A DNA stretch of 64,000 nt from Scleroderma bovista (Eukaryota; Basidiomycota; Agaricomycetes; Boletales; Sclerodermataceae): assembly GCA_037178675.1 (NCBI GenBank), contig JAYMGJ010000404.1, positions 39,716-103,715 on the forward strand, written 5' to 3'. How positions within the stretch are numbered: position 1 is the stretch's first letter; every line of letters begins with the position of its first letter. Shown here one piece after another: positions 1 through 10,635 of this stretch. Made by a program: the position numbers and the translations under genes. The notes under the pieces are model-generated. The model made no database searches. It was not told where the DNA came from and saw nothing but the letters and a program-made list of their open reading frames with translations.

Positions 1-3000
1 TCCGCCGCATCGAAAAGTATCTCCATGCCAGCGAAGTCACTCCAGTTCCTCCGCTTTCAATGCAAACTCAAATCATTGCGCTCCAAAATGCGACAATTAC
101 CTGGCCCCAGGATCGCACCCTGACGGGGAGTGCGACTCCCTCAGCGGCGTCCACACCCCGGAACAAGTTTATGCTCCTCGATCTCGCCCTGTCATTTCCT
201 GAAGGCGAGCTGTCGCTCGTGTGTGGGAAGTTGGGCAGTGGGAAGACACTGTTGTTACTTGGTAGGTCAATCTATTCTTATCGAATGTGGTTCACTCGGC
301 GATTCGTGGTTGACATACATGTATAGCGCTGCTCGGCGAGGCGGATGTATTAGCGGGCCAGGTTGTGTGCCCGAGATCACCCCCAGATGCGCTTGCGCAG
401 TTTGCGGGGCAACTTGTTTCTCCTGAAGAATGGGTCGTCAAAGGTGTTTGCGCGTATGTTCCGCAGGTAACTACTTTTCTGTGTGGTGAAGACGTGGAGA
501 TTGATGGTGTGATAGACCGCATGGCTTCGCAATGCTTCCATCAAGGGTACGGCAGGTATGTTCATATCCAGATGATTAAACTAATGAGTTTCCAGAAAAT
601 ATCTTATTCAACTTGCCCTTTGATGCGGAACGGTACCAAAAGACCATCGAGGTCTGTGCGCTTGTCGCTGACTTCCTCATCCTTGAGGACGGTGATGAAT
701 CCGAGATCGGGGAACGAGGAGTAGGTATCAAGAGCAATATGCGTCGCAGTTTCTTACATTTGCCTATCTAGGTCAACCTTTCCGGTGGCCAAAAAGCGCG
801 TGTGTCTCTGGCTCGCGCTGTCTACTCCCGCGCATCAGTTCTACTTTTAGATGATGTCCTCTCTGCGGTGGACGCACACACCGCCCATCACCTTTACCAC
901 CAATGTCTGAAAGGTGATCTCATGCAAGGACGGACTGTCATCCTTGTCTCACACCATGTTCAATTATCCTTGTCTGGTGCGACGTACGTTGTGGCGCTGG
1001 ACAATGGGCGTGTTGTATTTCAGGGTGACAGGGAAACTTTCCAGGCCTCGAATGTCATCGATACCCTCGTGCATTCTGGGGGAGTGGATGGTGAGGACAA
1101 GGACAAAGAACCGAAGAAGGAACGAAGGGCAACGATAGATGCTAGTACAAGTGCAGTGCCTGTTCTTACGACAGAGGAACCCGGTCATTCCAACTCGGGC
1201 GAGGCAACGGGTGCGACCACGCCAACTGAGACGGATCCCAACTCTGAGGTTAGTTCGACTGCGTTTACCTCGGAGGACACCGCCAAGGCGGACAAGCCCC
1301 AGGAACGTAAATCGCCGCGCAAGCTCGTCGAGGAGGAAAAGCGCGCAGTAGGGCATATCAGGCGCGAAATTTGGGAAACGTACATTAGGGCCCTTGGTGG
1401 ATGGAAGTTTTGGACTGTATTCGTCTTCGCGATGATACTTGGTGCGCTGAGTCCAGTCTTAGAGAACTGGTGGCTCAAGTGGGTAGCCTTTGAATCTGAA
1501 ACACGTGGAAACGTTTCTAACTTCTTGTCACCAAGAACTTGGTCTGGTGCTGATCCAGTCGAAGCTGAGCGGCGGGGGCCTGTATTTTACGTCAGTATTT
1601 ACGCTGCGGTACGTCGATATTCGATGAACATGCGTTACCCGTTGTGCTGACTGGATTCCAGGTGACAATCACTGGTATGCTGATATCGTGAGAGACGTAT
1701 CCAGAAGCTCACTTGGCATAGGTCTCTTCCTCAATGTCTTTCGTTTCTATGTCCTCTGTGAGTGCTTCCTCTGTGTCACGTTCATCAACCCATTATATGA
1801 TTGCAGATATGGGCTCCATCAATGCGTCAGCAGTCCTTTACAAAAGTGGGCGACATTGATAGCGTTTTTTCTTTTACCCATTCTTACCGAGTTACAAGGA
1901 TTACTTGAGGCTGTCCTATTTGCCAATATCCGCTTCCACGACACGATATCTCGCGGACGTGTTCTCAACAGGTTTGGAAAGGACTTTGAGGGTTCGTACA
2001 CTTTCCTATAATTTGGTCTACCCGTCGCGCCTGACGTACATCTCCATAGGAATTGACAGTAGCATGGCCGATAATTTTGGCCGCAGTATCTTTTACGGAT
2101 TAGCTGCATTAACTACCATCGCGACTGTCAGTGTAATTGGTGGGATCCCCTTCATCTGCGCAGGCGTTTGCCTGGGATACGTGTACTACAATGGTGAAGT
2201 AATATCAGTGTGGATCAAACTGGAACTGAAGCCTTTTTATAGTCGCCAAGGTGTACGGTCAGACAGCACGAGATATGAGGCGCCTTGGTTTGAAATTGGT
2301 TGCGATTTGTGTAATCAGTTATGCTAACGTGTATTTGAAGATTCGGTTACCCGTTCGCCCCTGTATTCGATCTATGGCGAGACTATTGCTGGGGTCACGA
2401 TCTTGCGTGCATTCGGAGCATCGTCCAAGTTCCTGCGTGATATGATCCGTTGTGTTGACACGGTGAGTCACCTATTGATGCTCATTTTTTGGAGGCTGCT
2501 TAGTGGCGTGTGTAGAATGCCAATCCCTATTATTGGATGTGGGGAGTTAACCGCTGGCTGTCGACTCGGTTCAGCCTGCTCTCCAGTGCTCTCCTTGGAC
2601 TGACTGGTTTTGTTGCTGTCTTGTCACCCAGCATCTCCGCTGCATTGGGAGGGTTTGCCCTTATGTTTGCTTCTAGTATCACGCATAATGTAGGCTCTCT
2701 GGTGCTAGGGGGCTTTCGATCTTGCTGATCGCCTCCTAGTTGTTGTTTTTGGCTCGTCGTTTCGTTGGTCTGGAGCAATCCATGGTATGCCCTTCCGATG
2801 CATTGATCATGACTGGTAATGAACGCTCCCTAGGTTGCACTCGAGCGCGTCAAGGAATACTCTGAGCTAAAGCGTGAACCTGCAGAGTTCGTCGAACCGA
2901 GACCCAGCCCAACTTGGCCAGACAAGGGGCATATCAAATGCAACGACCTCGTTATCCGATATGCGGTATGATCCCTTAATGCAGTACACCATTTGGAAAT

Positions 3001-4185
3001 TTACCCTTTGGTAGCCGGATCTTCCCGATGTTTTGCACCGTCTCAATTTTGAAGTTCAACCGGGGGAGAAGGTAGGTATTGCTATTTGTCACGGTTCCCC
3101 TACTAATGCGACGTTCTTTTAAGGTCGGTATCCTTGGCCGAACCGGATCTGGAAAGAGTACTCTTGCGTTGTCATTCTTCCGCTTCGTTGAGGCAACTGA
3201 TGGAAATATTGTTGTCGACGGCGTCGACATCTCGAAGATTGGTTTGACAGATCTGCGTGGCAGGCTCACTATCATTCCTCGTGGGTGTCACAGCTATTAA
3301 CGATACTCGTGAGCCTGAAGTGAAATTCTTGCAGAGGATCCCACCATTCTGAGTGGAACACTACGGTCTACGCTCGACGTCTTTGACGAATACCAAGATG
3401 CCGAGATTGTTCGTAATGATCGTACTCTGCTCACAGTGATGATCATGACCCGCTTTCTAGTTTGAAGCCCTTCGGCGTGTACACCTGATCCCATCAGCAG
3501 ATACCCCAGAGGAAATACCAGAGGAAATCAATGTCAACATTTTCCGCAACCTCGATGCCTCCGTCTCCGAAGGTGGCGAGAACTTTTCAACAGGGTTGGT
3601 TGAGCCCGATGTTTAACTCGTACAAGCTCTGATCATTTTTTCAGTGAAAAGCAACTCTTATGTATGGCAAGAGCCATACTCAAGAGGTCCAAGGTCCTCG
3701 TCATGGACGAGGTACGTTGTTCTTTGGTTGACTTCAGCTGCGCGATATTGAACTCTTGTTATTCTAGGCCACTGCTAGGTAGAGATCATTATCAATTTTA
3801 GCAAACCCATCTTGACATCCTGTCGTAGCGTCGACTATGCAACTGACGAGTTGATCAGTAAAACTATTCGGCAGTGAGTAGTGTCGAAATTATAGTCGCC
3901 AGACGTTGATTGTGTCTTCAGAGAATTTGCCTCAAGTACAATCTTGACGATCGCGCATCGACTTCGTACTGTCATTGACTATGACAAAGTATGTCTTCGT
4001 GTTACTTTCTGTTCCCGACGATTTACCAGCTGACCCAGGTCATGATTCTTGATACTGGTCGTATCGTCGAGTTTGACCGTCCCGCCACTCTGTTGGCAGA
4101 TCCGAACTCAAAGTTCCATCAGCTTTGCAAAGCAACAGGGAAAAGGGAATTCTCGACATTGAAAAAATTGGCTGGTGCAGAGTAG
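1..4185 (+). CDS. ABCC/MRP-type ABC transporter, 5' partial
   Basis: ATP-driven export pump of the multidrug-resistance-associated (ABCC) subfamily, expected in plasma or vacuolar membrane. The window opens in frame at base 3 in the linker before the first nucleotide-binding domain (RRIEKYL). NBD1 shows Walker A GKLGSGKT, signature LSGGQ and Walker B VLLLDD followed by SAVD; Asp replaces the catalytic Glu, as is usual in ABCC NBD1. The second membrane domain follows. NBD2 has Walker [10 protein letters not shown]-loop IIPQDP (restored by splicing 3282-3333), a weak signature FSTGEKQ, Walker B VLVMDEATAS (spliced across two introns) and the switch histidine in TIAHRLR. First exons: 1-261, 327-466, 516-546, 596-720, 772-1608; later exons are small, roughly 18 in total. 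All conserved blocks can be joined without a frameshift, so the gene looks intact. The missing 5' part would hold the first membrane domain. Substrate cannot be told. Confidence 0.9.
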
Positions 4186-5325
4186 TCCGATTTATCTAAA
4201 ACTTCACCATTCCAAATATGTAGGCATCGCAGGGCCCCTTTGTTATTTGCTGTAGGTCCATTATCAAAACCAATACGTTACACCACCTACTTGATTAGCG
4301 TGATTTGTACCGTATCTAGGCATTCAAATATTCATCTCCTGTGAATGACTCTGCCGAGCGAAATGGGGTCGGACAGGCTGTAGGATTTGTCACTCTCAAA
4401 AGGTCTGCCATGAAATGCCCCGACGGCCACCCACCTTGATTCCATCAGAAATTTCATAATCACGCTCCTACTAGCCATTCGCCGAAAGGCTTCCAAGCCT
4501 ATGCATTCCCAGAATTGCCGTGTGCAGCCGTGGAGGCAGAGTCATGGGGCGTGGGGCCTTACATTGTGGAGAGAGCGATAAGTGGATGGTCCATATTGAG
4601 AGTAGCCCCATTTGAAACTTGTAATCCGTGCCAACGTCAAACGAACCATGCCGCTGTGCTTCGAGTGATGAGACTCACCACCAGCGACAGCATCCATTTC
4701 GGCCCGCTATCGGCATGCCGTCCAGGGTCTAAACCCATCTATCTAATAGCACGATGGGTCTTCCGTAAGTGCTCCTATGTAAACAGAATTGCTGTTCTTT
4801 AAAAAATCCGTTGGGGCCCCGCTACAGGAGGCGCAAAAAATTAGGACAGGGGTAGTTGGCATGTTGTGGCTCCACCTTGAATGTCGGCGGTCAAGGAAGA
4901 ATATGCACCATAACAATCACGATATCTTGAGTGCGAGTTCCCAGGTGGATTTGCCAGATGTGATCCTCGATGCCAGTCCCAGCTCTCTGTGCAAGCCGAT
5001 TGATATTCACGGCTAAGAGTGACTGGTCGACCACAACTGCAACAATGGAAATGCAGGGGAGTTCTTTTCCACCCCATAATTCTTACCTGAGGACAACCAG
5101 GGGTGAGTAGAAATGACTGGGAGGCTCACTGGCACTCCTCGACATTGCTTATGTACTTCAAAGCAACTCTGCAAGATTCTGCGAATGTTCGGTCACCAAA
5201 AGATTGAATGCGGCGGATGAGCAAACAGTGGGGGCCAGACTTTCGTCACGATGTTACGATCACGTGGTCATCGTCACGCGTGTATACGCGATTGACACCA
5301 ACTACTATCTAGTAAACCAGTCACG
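4186..5325. other. 1.1-kb intergenic, nothing recognised
   Basis: Between the ABC transporter stop and the primase start on the same strand. Only short motif-free frames. It must hold the primase promoter. Confidence 0.45.
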
Positions 5326-6666
5326 ATGTCGGACGACACAAATACCTCCCCAGAAGTGATGCTTCAGTTCTACAGGATGCTCTACCCGTTCAAGTCTATC
5401 TTCACATGGCTTAATCACGAGCACACGCCGACTAGACTGTTCACTCATCGCGAATTCGCATTCACCATCCAAGGCGACGTGTATCTGCGATATCACTCAT
5501 TCAACACCGCAGAGGATTTGAAGAAGCAAGTATGTGCGCTCAATCCAACGCGGTTTGAAATTGGACCCATGTACTCTGCAAAGGCGAGTATCGTCTTATG
5601 GCCTGAGATCCTCGTTGCGACTGAACAAGAAAATCTAGCCCCGTGACAAGAAGACAGTTCGCCCAGCTGCCTTTACCCCTCAAAAGCGAGAGCTTGTGTT
5701 TGACATCGATATGACTGACTACGACGGTGTTCGTACCTGTTGCTCCGCCGCTGACATATGCTCTCGGTGTTGGGGCTTTATAGCAGCAGCTGTGAAAGTC
5801 CTACACGCTGCTCTTGTCGAACAGTTCGGATTCAGACACCTCTTGTGGGTTTATTCGGGGAGACGTGGAATCCATCTCTGGATAAGTGACCCAGAAGCGC
5901 TGGATCTTACGGACGACCAGCGGCGAGCACTCGTCAATGCTCTGACGGTTGTTGAGGGTGGGAAGGAAATGGTGAAAAAGGTCAATGTTCGGCAGAGTAA
6001 CAAAGGCACCTTACCCCCACCGTTGTGGGGTGCCCTGGATGTTTTGCGTTTGGTCTTCGAGCCGCTTGTTCTGGATGACCAAGACTGTTTCGCTTCTCAG
6101 GAGGGTTGGGAGACCCTCTTAGAACTGATACCCGATCGCCCCATTGTTGACACTCTGCGCGCAAAATGGTCCCAAGACTCTGAGCGTCCTTCTACGCAAA
6201 AATGGAGCGACTTAAAAGGCTTGATCAGTAACAAAGCCGACCGAGTATGACCTCATCGTGTGGGCATCCCATATTCTAACTACGGTTCTATTGTTTCCAG
6301 ACACGCCTCACGCCCACATTAGAAGATATCATCCTTCAGTATACCTATCCTCGTATTGATGCCGAGGTTTCAAAACACCGAAACCATTTGCTCAAAGCGC
6401 CCTTCTGCGTCCATCCCAAAACCGGACGAGTATGTGTACCTGTTGACCCAGCCGACGTGGACCGTTTTGATCCACGTGGAGTACCAACTGTGGGCCAGCT
6501 ATTGCGTGAATTAGACGGTGCGGGGGATGGCGCAGATTGGGAGAAGACCAGCCTCAAGCCTTATGTTGACTTTTTGGACAACCATACCATGGGAATACTG
6601 GAGGAAGTACGTAAGAACAAGCGAAGCAGTGAGATCGTCATCTTCTCTGTCGTGTGCACCCACTGA
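5326..6666 (+). CDS. PRI1: DNA primase small (catalytic) subunit
   Basis: Catalytic subunit of the polymerase alpha-primase complex; makes the RNA primers for nuclear DNA replication. Exons 5326-5583, 5639-6244, 6301-6666 give 409 residues, close to known eukaryotic p48 subunits. The metal-binding motif VFDIDMTDYD lies near residues 106-115, followed by a zinc-binding cluster CC-x5-C-x2-C near 120-130 and the SGRRGIHLW nucleotide-binding motif. HLLKAPFCVHPKTGR and the KTSLKPYV block near the end also match the family. The first intron begins GCGAGT rather than GT: the only nearby GT donor would run into a stop, and the GC splice restores YSAK-PRDKKTVRP. The last residues after LEEVRKNKR do not match the family, so an extra 3' exon is possible and the stop is uncertain. 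Confidence 0.9.
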
Positions 6667-6765
6667 TTTCTTTGCAGACATCAGTTGGTGACATACATAG
6701 CTGTATTAGTCTATCTGTATTCGGTGTAAGATGGATTACGATGTCAGGCACGCTTTTGATCTCCG

Positions 6766-7556
6766 ATGCTGCGAATGTCAGTCTTGATATGGAATTCCGA
6801 CACAGGAGGACAACTTGGCACGACCGCCCTGGACACTGTCCATGCAAGCACACCAGTCACTGCAGCCAAGACGGTGTCCTCGACATCCAGTCTCTCATTG
6901 ACGATGGCAGAGACGTCCACCCCGTCCCAGAGCTCGTCGTCGAACCTCGATGACCCTTCTACACTTCTCTTCGTCTTTCTCATTAGTGTGCTATCGCTCT
7001 TCTCCGCCTTCCTATCATGTGGCATCATTTGGCACCGACTCGTCATCCGTCGTCGTCGCATGATCGATCCTCTGCTGCAGATCGGGCCTCCGCCAGACAT
7101 CAAGCCACTTGAACAGCCCGTAATGTGGGACCTCAGGATCGTTCCTACCCACGAAGTTCCCCGCTTAATCGATACAAAGGTGGGCAGTTCCTTATCAAGT
7201 GGTCTTTGTTCCCGATTCACACTATCTTCTAGCCATTAGCAGGAGACAGGTGTGGCGAGACGGACTCTCAGTCAGTTCAAGAACCCCCCAAGTGGAGGCA
7301 GCGCCTAACGAGATGGATTCCTTCGGAAATTCTGTATCTTTTCCGTCGCCCGTCGGTGCCACAGTTACGTTCCGAAACTGCACAGGCCGTTCAGGCAAAG
7401 TGGCTTCAAGATGGATCGGACATTAGGGTTTCGGTCTTCATTCAGATGCCGTACTCCCCGCTTCGCACAGAGGAGCATCGAGCCGATTATATGGGGTTCC
7501 ATGAAGTGGTTATCGGGTCCATGGACTTGCCCTATCGTGATCTAAATCCATCCTGA
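6766..7556 (+). CDS. Single-pass membrane protein, uncharacterised (copy A)
   Basis: Function unknown. Exons 6766-7179 and 7233-7556 give 245 residues. The N-terminal 65 residues are rich in Ser and Thr, then comes one hydrophobic segment (LLFVFLISVLSLFSAFLSCGII, described here in part: roughly residues 66-87) followed at once by a basic stop-transfer stretch RRRR. The C-terminal half is soluble and ends in a block VSVFIQMP...GFHEVVIGSMDLPY. The layout suggests a type I or III single-pass protein with a cytosolic tail. A second gene of the same design lies inverted at 9446-10235; both share the transmembrane-basic layout, a (Q/K)PV-x-W motif after it and the closing V-x-I-x-MP block. The start is the first Met of an open frame; Met4 is an equal choice. 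The gene begins only 99 bp after the primase stop. Confidence 0.6.
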
Positions 7557-8405
7557 CTCCTATGTTGTTCTTGCCACGCTACGTACATGTTTCAATTCGT
7601 GTATTTTGTTGGAATCGCTAACTGGACCGACTGTTGATATTGTTTATTGTTTACTAGTATTCCCCGCTCTGTAGCTATAATGAGATTGAAATGCTGTGGC
7701 CTTAGCTGCTGCTCCATTCTGGAAGTAAACGTCTGATACATCTCAATGTCTCATGTCTTTGACTCCATGCATCAAGAATATTGGATCCCACCTTACGTGG
7801 ACGCTCCCCAGGAAACACGTGTAACGCGCCACTCCTCGTATGCACGTACGATGAATAGCTATGCGCGCGAGGTGCACATTGACCAACACGGGCAGGTTGG
7901 GCCCAATAGACGTTTTGTACCCTCTGATTTCACATGGCGCTTGGTATGTTGATTCAACCTGTGCTCCTGGGGCGCTCATACAGCACGCCGCAACTTGTAA
8001 CCGTTCAACTCGGTCGATACTACTCCCGTCGCAATAACCGCTGCGCTACCACCGACGCTCCTCAAACACGAGGCTCGCCCCAACCACCAACCAGTATCGT
8101 CGGTACCAAATAAGAGTTGGTGATGTGTCTTGAAGACCACACACAATACAGCAAATGGCATCTGCACCGGTTTTCGAACTTGTGCGTCACGATTCCATTG
8201 TAGGTATGATATCAACGAACTATGTTCATAACGAGGAATTTCCTGGAAGTTCACGGAGTCCGTTCTGACGAGCGCTTTTCTCATTTCCCTACATGGCCAT
8301 GGTGCGCCCATCGTGTGGACAGGATTGTATTGGATACAGACAGACGAACGCCCCCCCGAATCGGACTGATCAGGAAATTTGTCTCCGCGATACTGGTCGA
8401 CCGTC
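7557..8405. other. Intergenic before the DUF6699 gene
   Basis: About 0.85 kb. A minus-strand frame of 143 codons (8407-7976) shows no motif, no transmembrane segment and no sensible neighbours, and was not called. Confidence 0.4.
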
Positions 8406-8413
8406 ATATAAAA
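8406..8413 (+). promoter_or_regulatory. TATA-like element for the DUF6699 gene
   Basis: ATATAAAA, 60 bp upstream of the ATG at 8474, at a position fitting a TATA box with a short leader. Sequence match only. Confidence 0.35.
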
Positions 8414-8473
8414 CGAATCGAAATGACAGGCTCTGCTGCAGCTTGAAGCCGCAGAACTTCCTTCAGCACCACA

Positions 8474-9013
8474 ATGTCGACCCCTTCTGTGGCTCTCAAT
8501 CCCGTGCTGACCTTCAGTACATCTTCACATCAGAGCGTCGTCCCTCTCCATTGGGATATTCGCTCCTCGCCTCGAAACGCTGTATTCGTCACAAGCACAG
8601 TTACATCCTCGTCCGAGTTCGCGCGGCCAGCTACCTATCCCCCCGTGAGGAAGCTGCGTGTGGTATCTGGCCTAATTCCAACAAGTTGGCGAGTCACCGT
8701 CTCTAATCCGACAGGGGTGACTGTTTGGGATATACTGGTGACCATTCACCATGCCCTGCAGACTCCCTTGAAGCAGTTCGAATGGGACTGCAAGTCTGAA
8801 AAAGAGCGCGCCCGTATTGAAAGAGCGTACCATTCGCGCTGTCTCGCGTCTTCCAATGTCGAGCAAACGCGCAAACGCGGCGTGCTTCGCATTGACTGCT
8901 TTCTCTCGACGACCGTATTTGCCGGGCTATCGTCCCCCACGTTCCGGCACGGACGACTAGAAGTAGTCTTGACCCTTTCGCGGCATTTTGGCGAACACCA
9001 TCGTGGTCATTGA
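8474..9013 (+). CDS. DUF6699-type protein
   Basis: Intronless frame of 179 residues. The pattern LHWDIR, a run ending PATYPPV, a strand rich in hydrophobic residues, then NPTGVTVWDILVTIHHALQ and a Trp-containing block near residue 110 is the one I associate with the DUF6699 domain, which is expanded in mushroom-forming fungi. No biochemical function is known for the family. The last 25 residues (after VFAGLSSP) do not look conserved and may be read wrongly. A TATA-like ATATAAAA sits about 60 bp upstream. The gene lies between the two inverted membrane-protein paralogues. Confidence 0.7.
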   Translation: MSTPSVALNPVLTFSTSSHQSVVPLHWDIRSSPRNAVFVTSTVTSSSEFARPATYPPVRKLRVVSGLIPTSWRVTVSNPTGVTVWDILVTIHHALQTPLKQFEWDCKSEKERARIERAYHSRCLASSNVEQTRKRGVLRIDCFLSTTVFAGLSSPTFRHGRLEVVLTLSRHFGEHHRGH

Positions 9014-9445
9014 TGGCCACAACTTCGAGGAACACTGGGCTTGCCCTTGCGGCGACGTACTTATTATTGTTATCAATCCATATCCCCCTTTCTTGGCTCT
9101 TATCATCCGTTTTTTTTCGGCATTCAAAAGCACCTACATATCAGTCAAGCCCTCTATTCGTACGTTGAACGGTGTTAGTAGTTACGCACTTGCACCTCGT
9201 CATGCATGTTCGCTTATTCACTGTACATATATTACCTTTACAGTCCCTGTTTCACCTAAAACATACGTGGTTGGTACTTATCATCTGTAAAAAAATGTAT
9301 TGTAGGATTAATATTGTAAACGATGGTAGCGTATACTAGGGCCGATAAAGTATCCGCAGAAGCCTTCTCAAGGTCTCACTACCGCTCGGTAAGTATTGTC
9401 TAGCATTTTACCGGAGCATGCAGCCTCATCTACAAGGGCGCTCCA
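9014..9445. other. Convergent intergenic
   Basis: 432 bp between the DUF6699 gene and membrane protein copy B, T-rich near 9060-9130; nothing recognised. Confidence 0.45.
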
Positions 9446-10235
9446 TCATCCATCTTCAACGGGTACCTCGGTGACACCAATGCAGAAATCAGCTAGCTCT
9501 CCCTCAAGCATACCCTCCAGTACTAGCGGGGGATTTCCTTGCGGAGCCTTCAGGGTCGGCATGGCGATGATGACAGCGATCTGTAAGGACGACCCCTTTG
9601 CCAACGCTCCATCAACCAGCGTATGCGGAAGCCGTTCCCCTGCTTGGTTTTCTACTTCCGATAAGCGTGATCGATGTGCCAGGCGTGGCTGTGGTGCTCT
9701 CTGATGGATGCGTCTAACTGTGGGTAGCGTGGCCTGACGGGCTGTCGATTCAGATAGAGGATACGTTCGTCGTCTCCTTTCAACCGAGAAGGGCTACATC
9801 AGTCCAAAGTACATTTCCAGGCGCATCAGTGCCTCCAATTCCAAGCTCAGGCGGCACTCGACTACGCACCATCATGTTCACACAGGATGTTGCGCCCCCC
9901 TTGTCACCTGCGTTTTGCGGCCATGTTTCCCATAGAACAGGCTTCTCTCTCACGTCACATAGTTTTGTCGGGTTCCGCACAGGGCGACCCACAGCATGAA
10001 CGACAACCCTCTGCGTGTGACGCACCCTCCAACAGAACGTAAAAGCCAGTGCCACTGCGAGGGCTCCGGTGGCAAGGAAAGCCACGATAAGCAGGGGAGA
10101 GCCATTACGAGTGAAGATTGTCTTGTCAGCTTCGTTGGCGTTGTTCTCCCGAGCACTGATATATGCTGAGCTCAGGATTGGACTGCTAGGAACCTGTGAG
10201 TTTGAAGTGTTTACGACAAGGAGGGAGGAATCCAT
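9446..10235 (-). CDS. Single-pass membrane protein, uncharacterised (copy B)
   Basis: Function unknown. Two exons, 10235-9870 and 9793-9446, give 237 residues; the 76-nt intron (GTGCGT...GATGTAG) is inferred because only this splice joins the N-terminal frame to the conserved C-terminal frame. A Ser/Asn-rich N-terminus is followed by one transmembrane helix (roughly residues 48-70, ending FCWRVRH), a KPVLWE motif, a basic RRRR stretch, and a closing block LQIAVIIAMP...FCIGVTEVP. This matches the design of the gene at 6766-7556, including the VxIxMP block near the end, so the two look like diverged paralogues in inverted orientation. The direction of the duplication cannot be told. Confidence 0.55.
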
Positions 10236-10635
10236 GACGCGGCTTTTGGCATCACTTGCTTATGGTGGGCTGACTGGCTGGCTAGCGGTGTTGCTGGTGT
10301 GCGGCAGCCTCAAGGCCGATTGGATCATATACGATCGACGGAAAGGAATCGATGCTGTGTAGTAACCTGCCTCTCCGCCTTAGTTATCGAAACTGGGCTG
10401 TATACTTGCACATGGTAATCGGCTAGATGCCAGCGCCATAGCCCTTGGAGCATTCGTCCATTCAAATACGCACCATAATAGGAATAAACTTACGATGATC
10501 CGGGGAAAGATCTCGCATGTCAAGACTGAGTGGGCAACCCAATAGCTGTACACTGATCAGCATCCATTACAACAGCACAACAGAAGTAAATTGAAAGCCT
10601 ATAAGAGATCTGTTTATATCACAGATGAAACTCTC
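10236..10635. other. Intergenic upstream of membrane protein copy B
   Basis: 400 bp between the CYP53 stop and the copy B start on the same strand; holds the promoter of copy B. No other feature seen. Confidence 0.45.

Noticed and set aside
7976..8407. 143-codon minus-strand frame upstream of the DUF6699 gene
   Set aside because: No domain motif, no plausible splice partners, composition like noncoding sequence, and it covers the promoter of the plus-strand gene.
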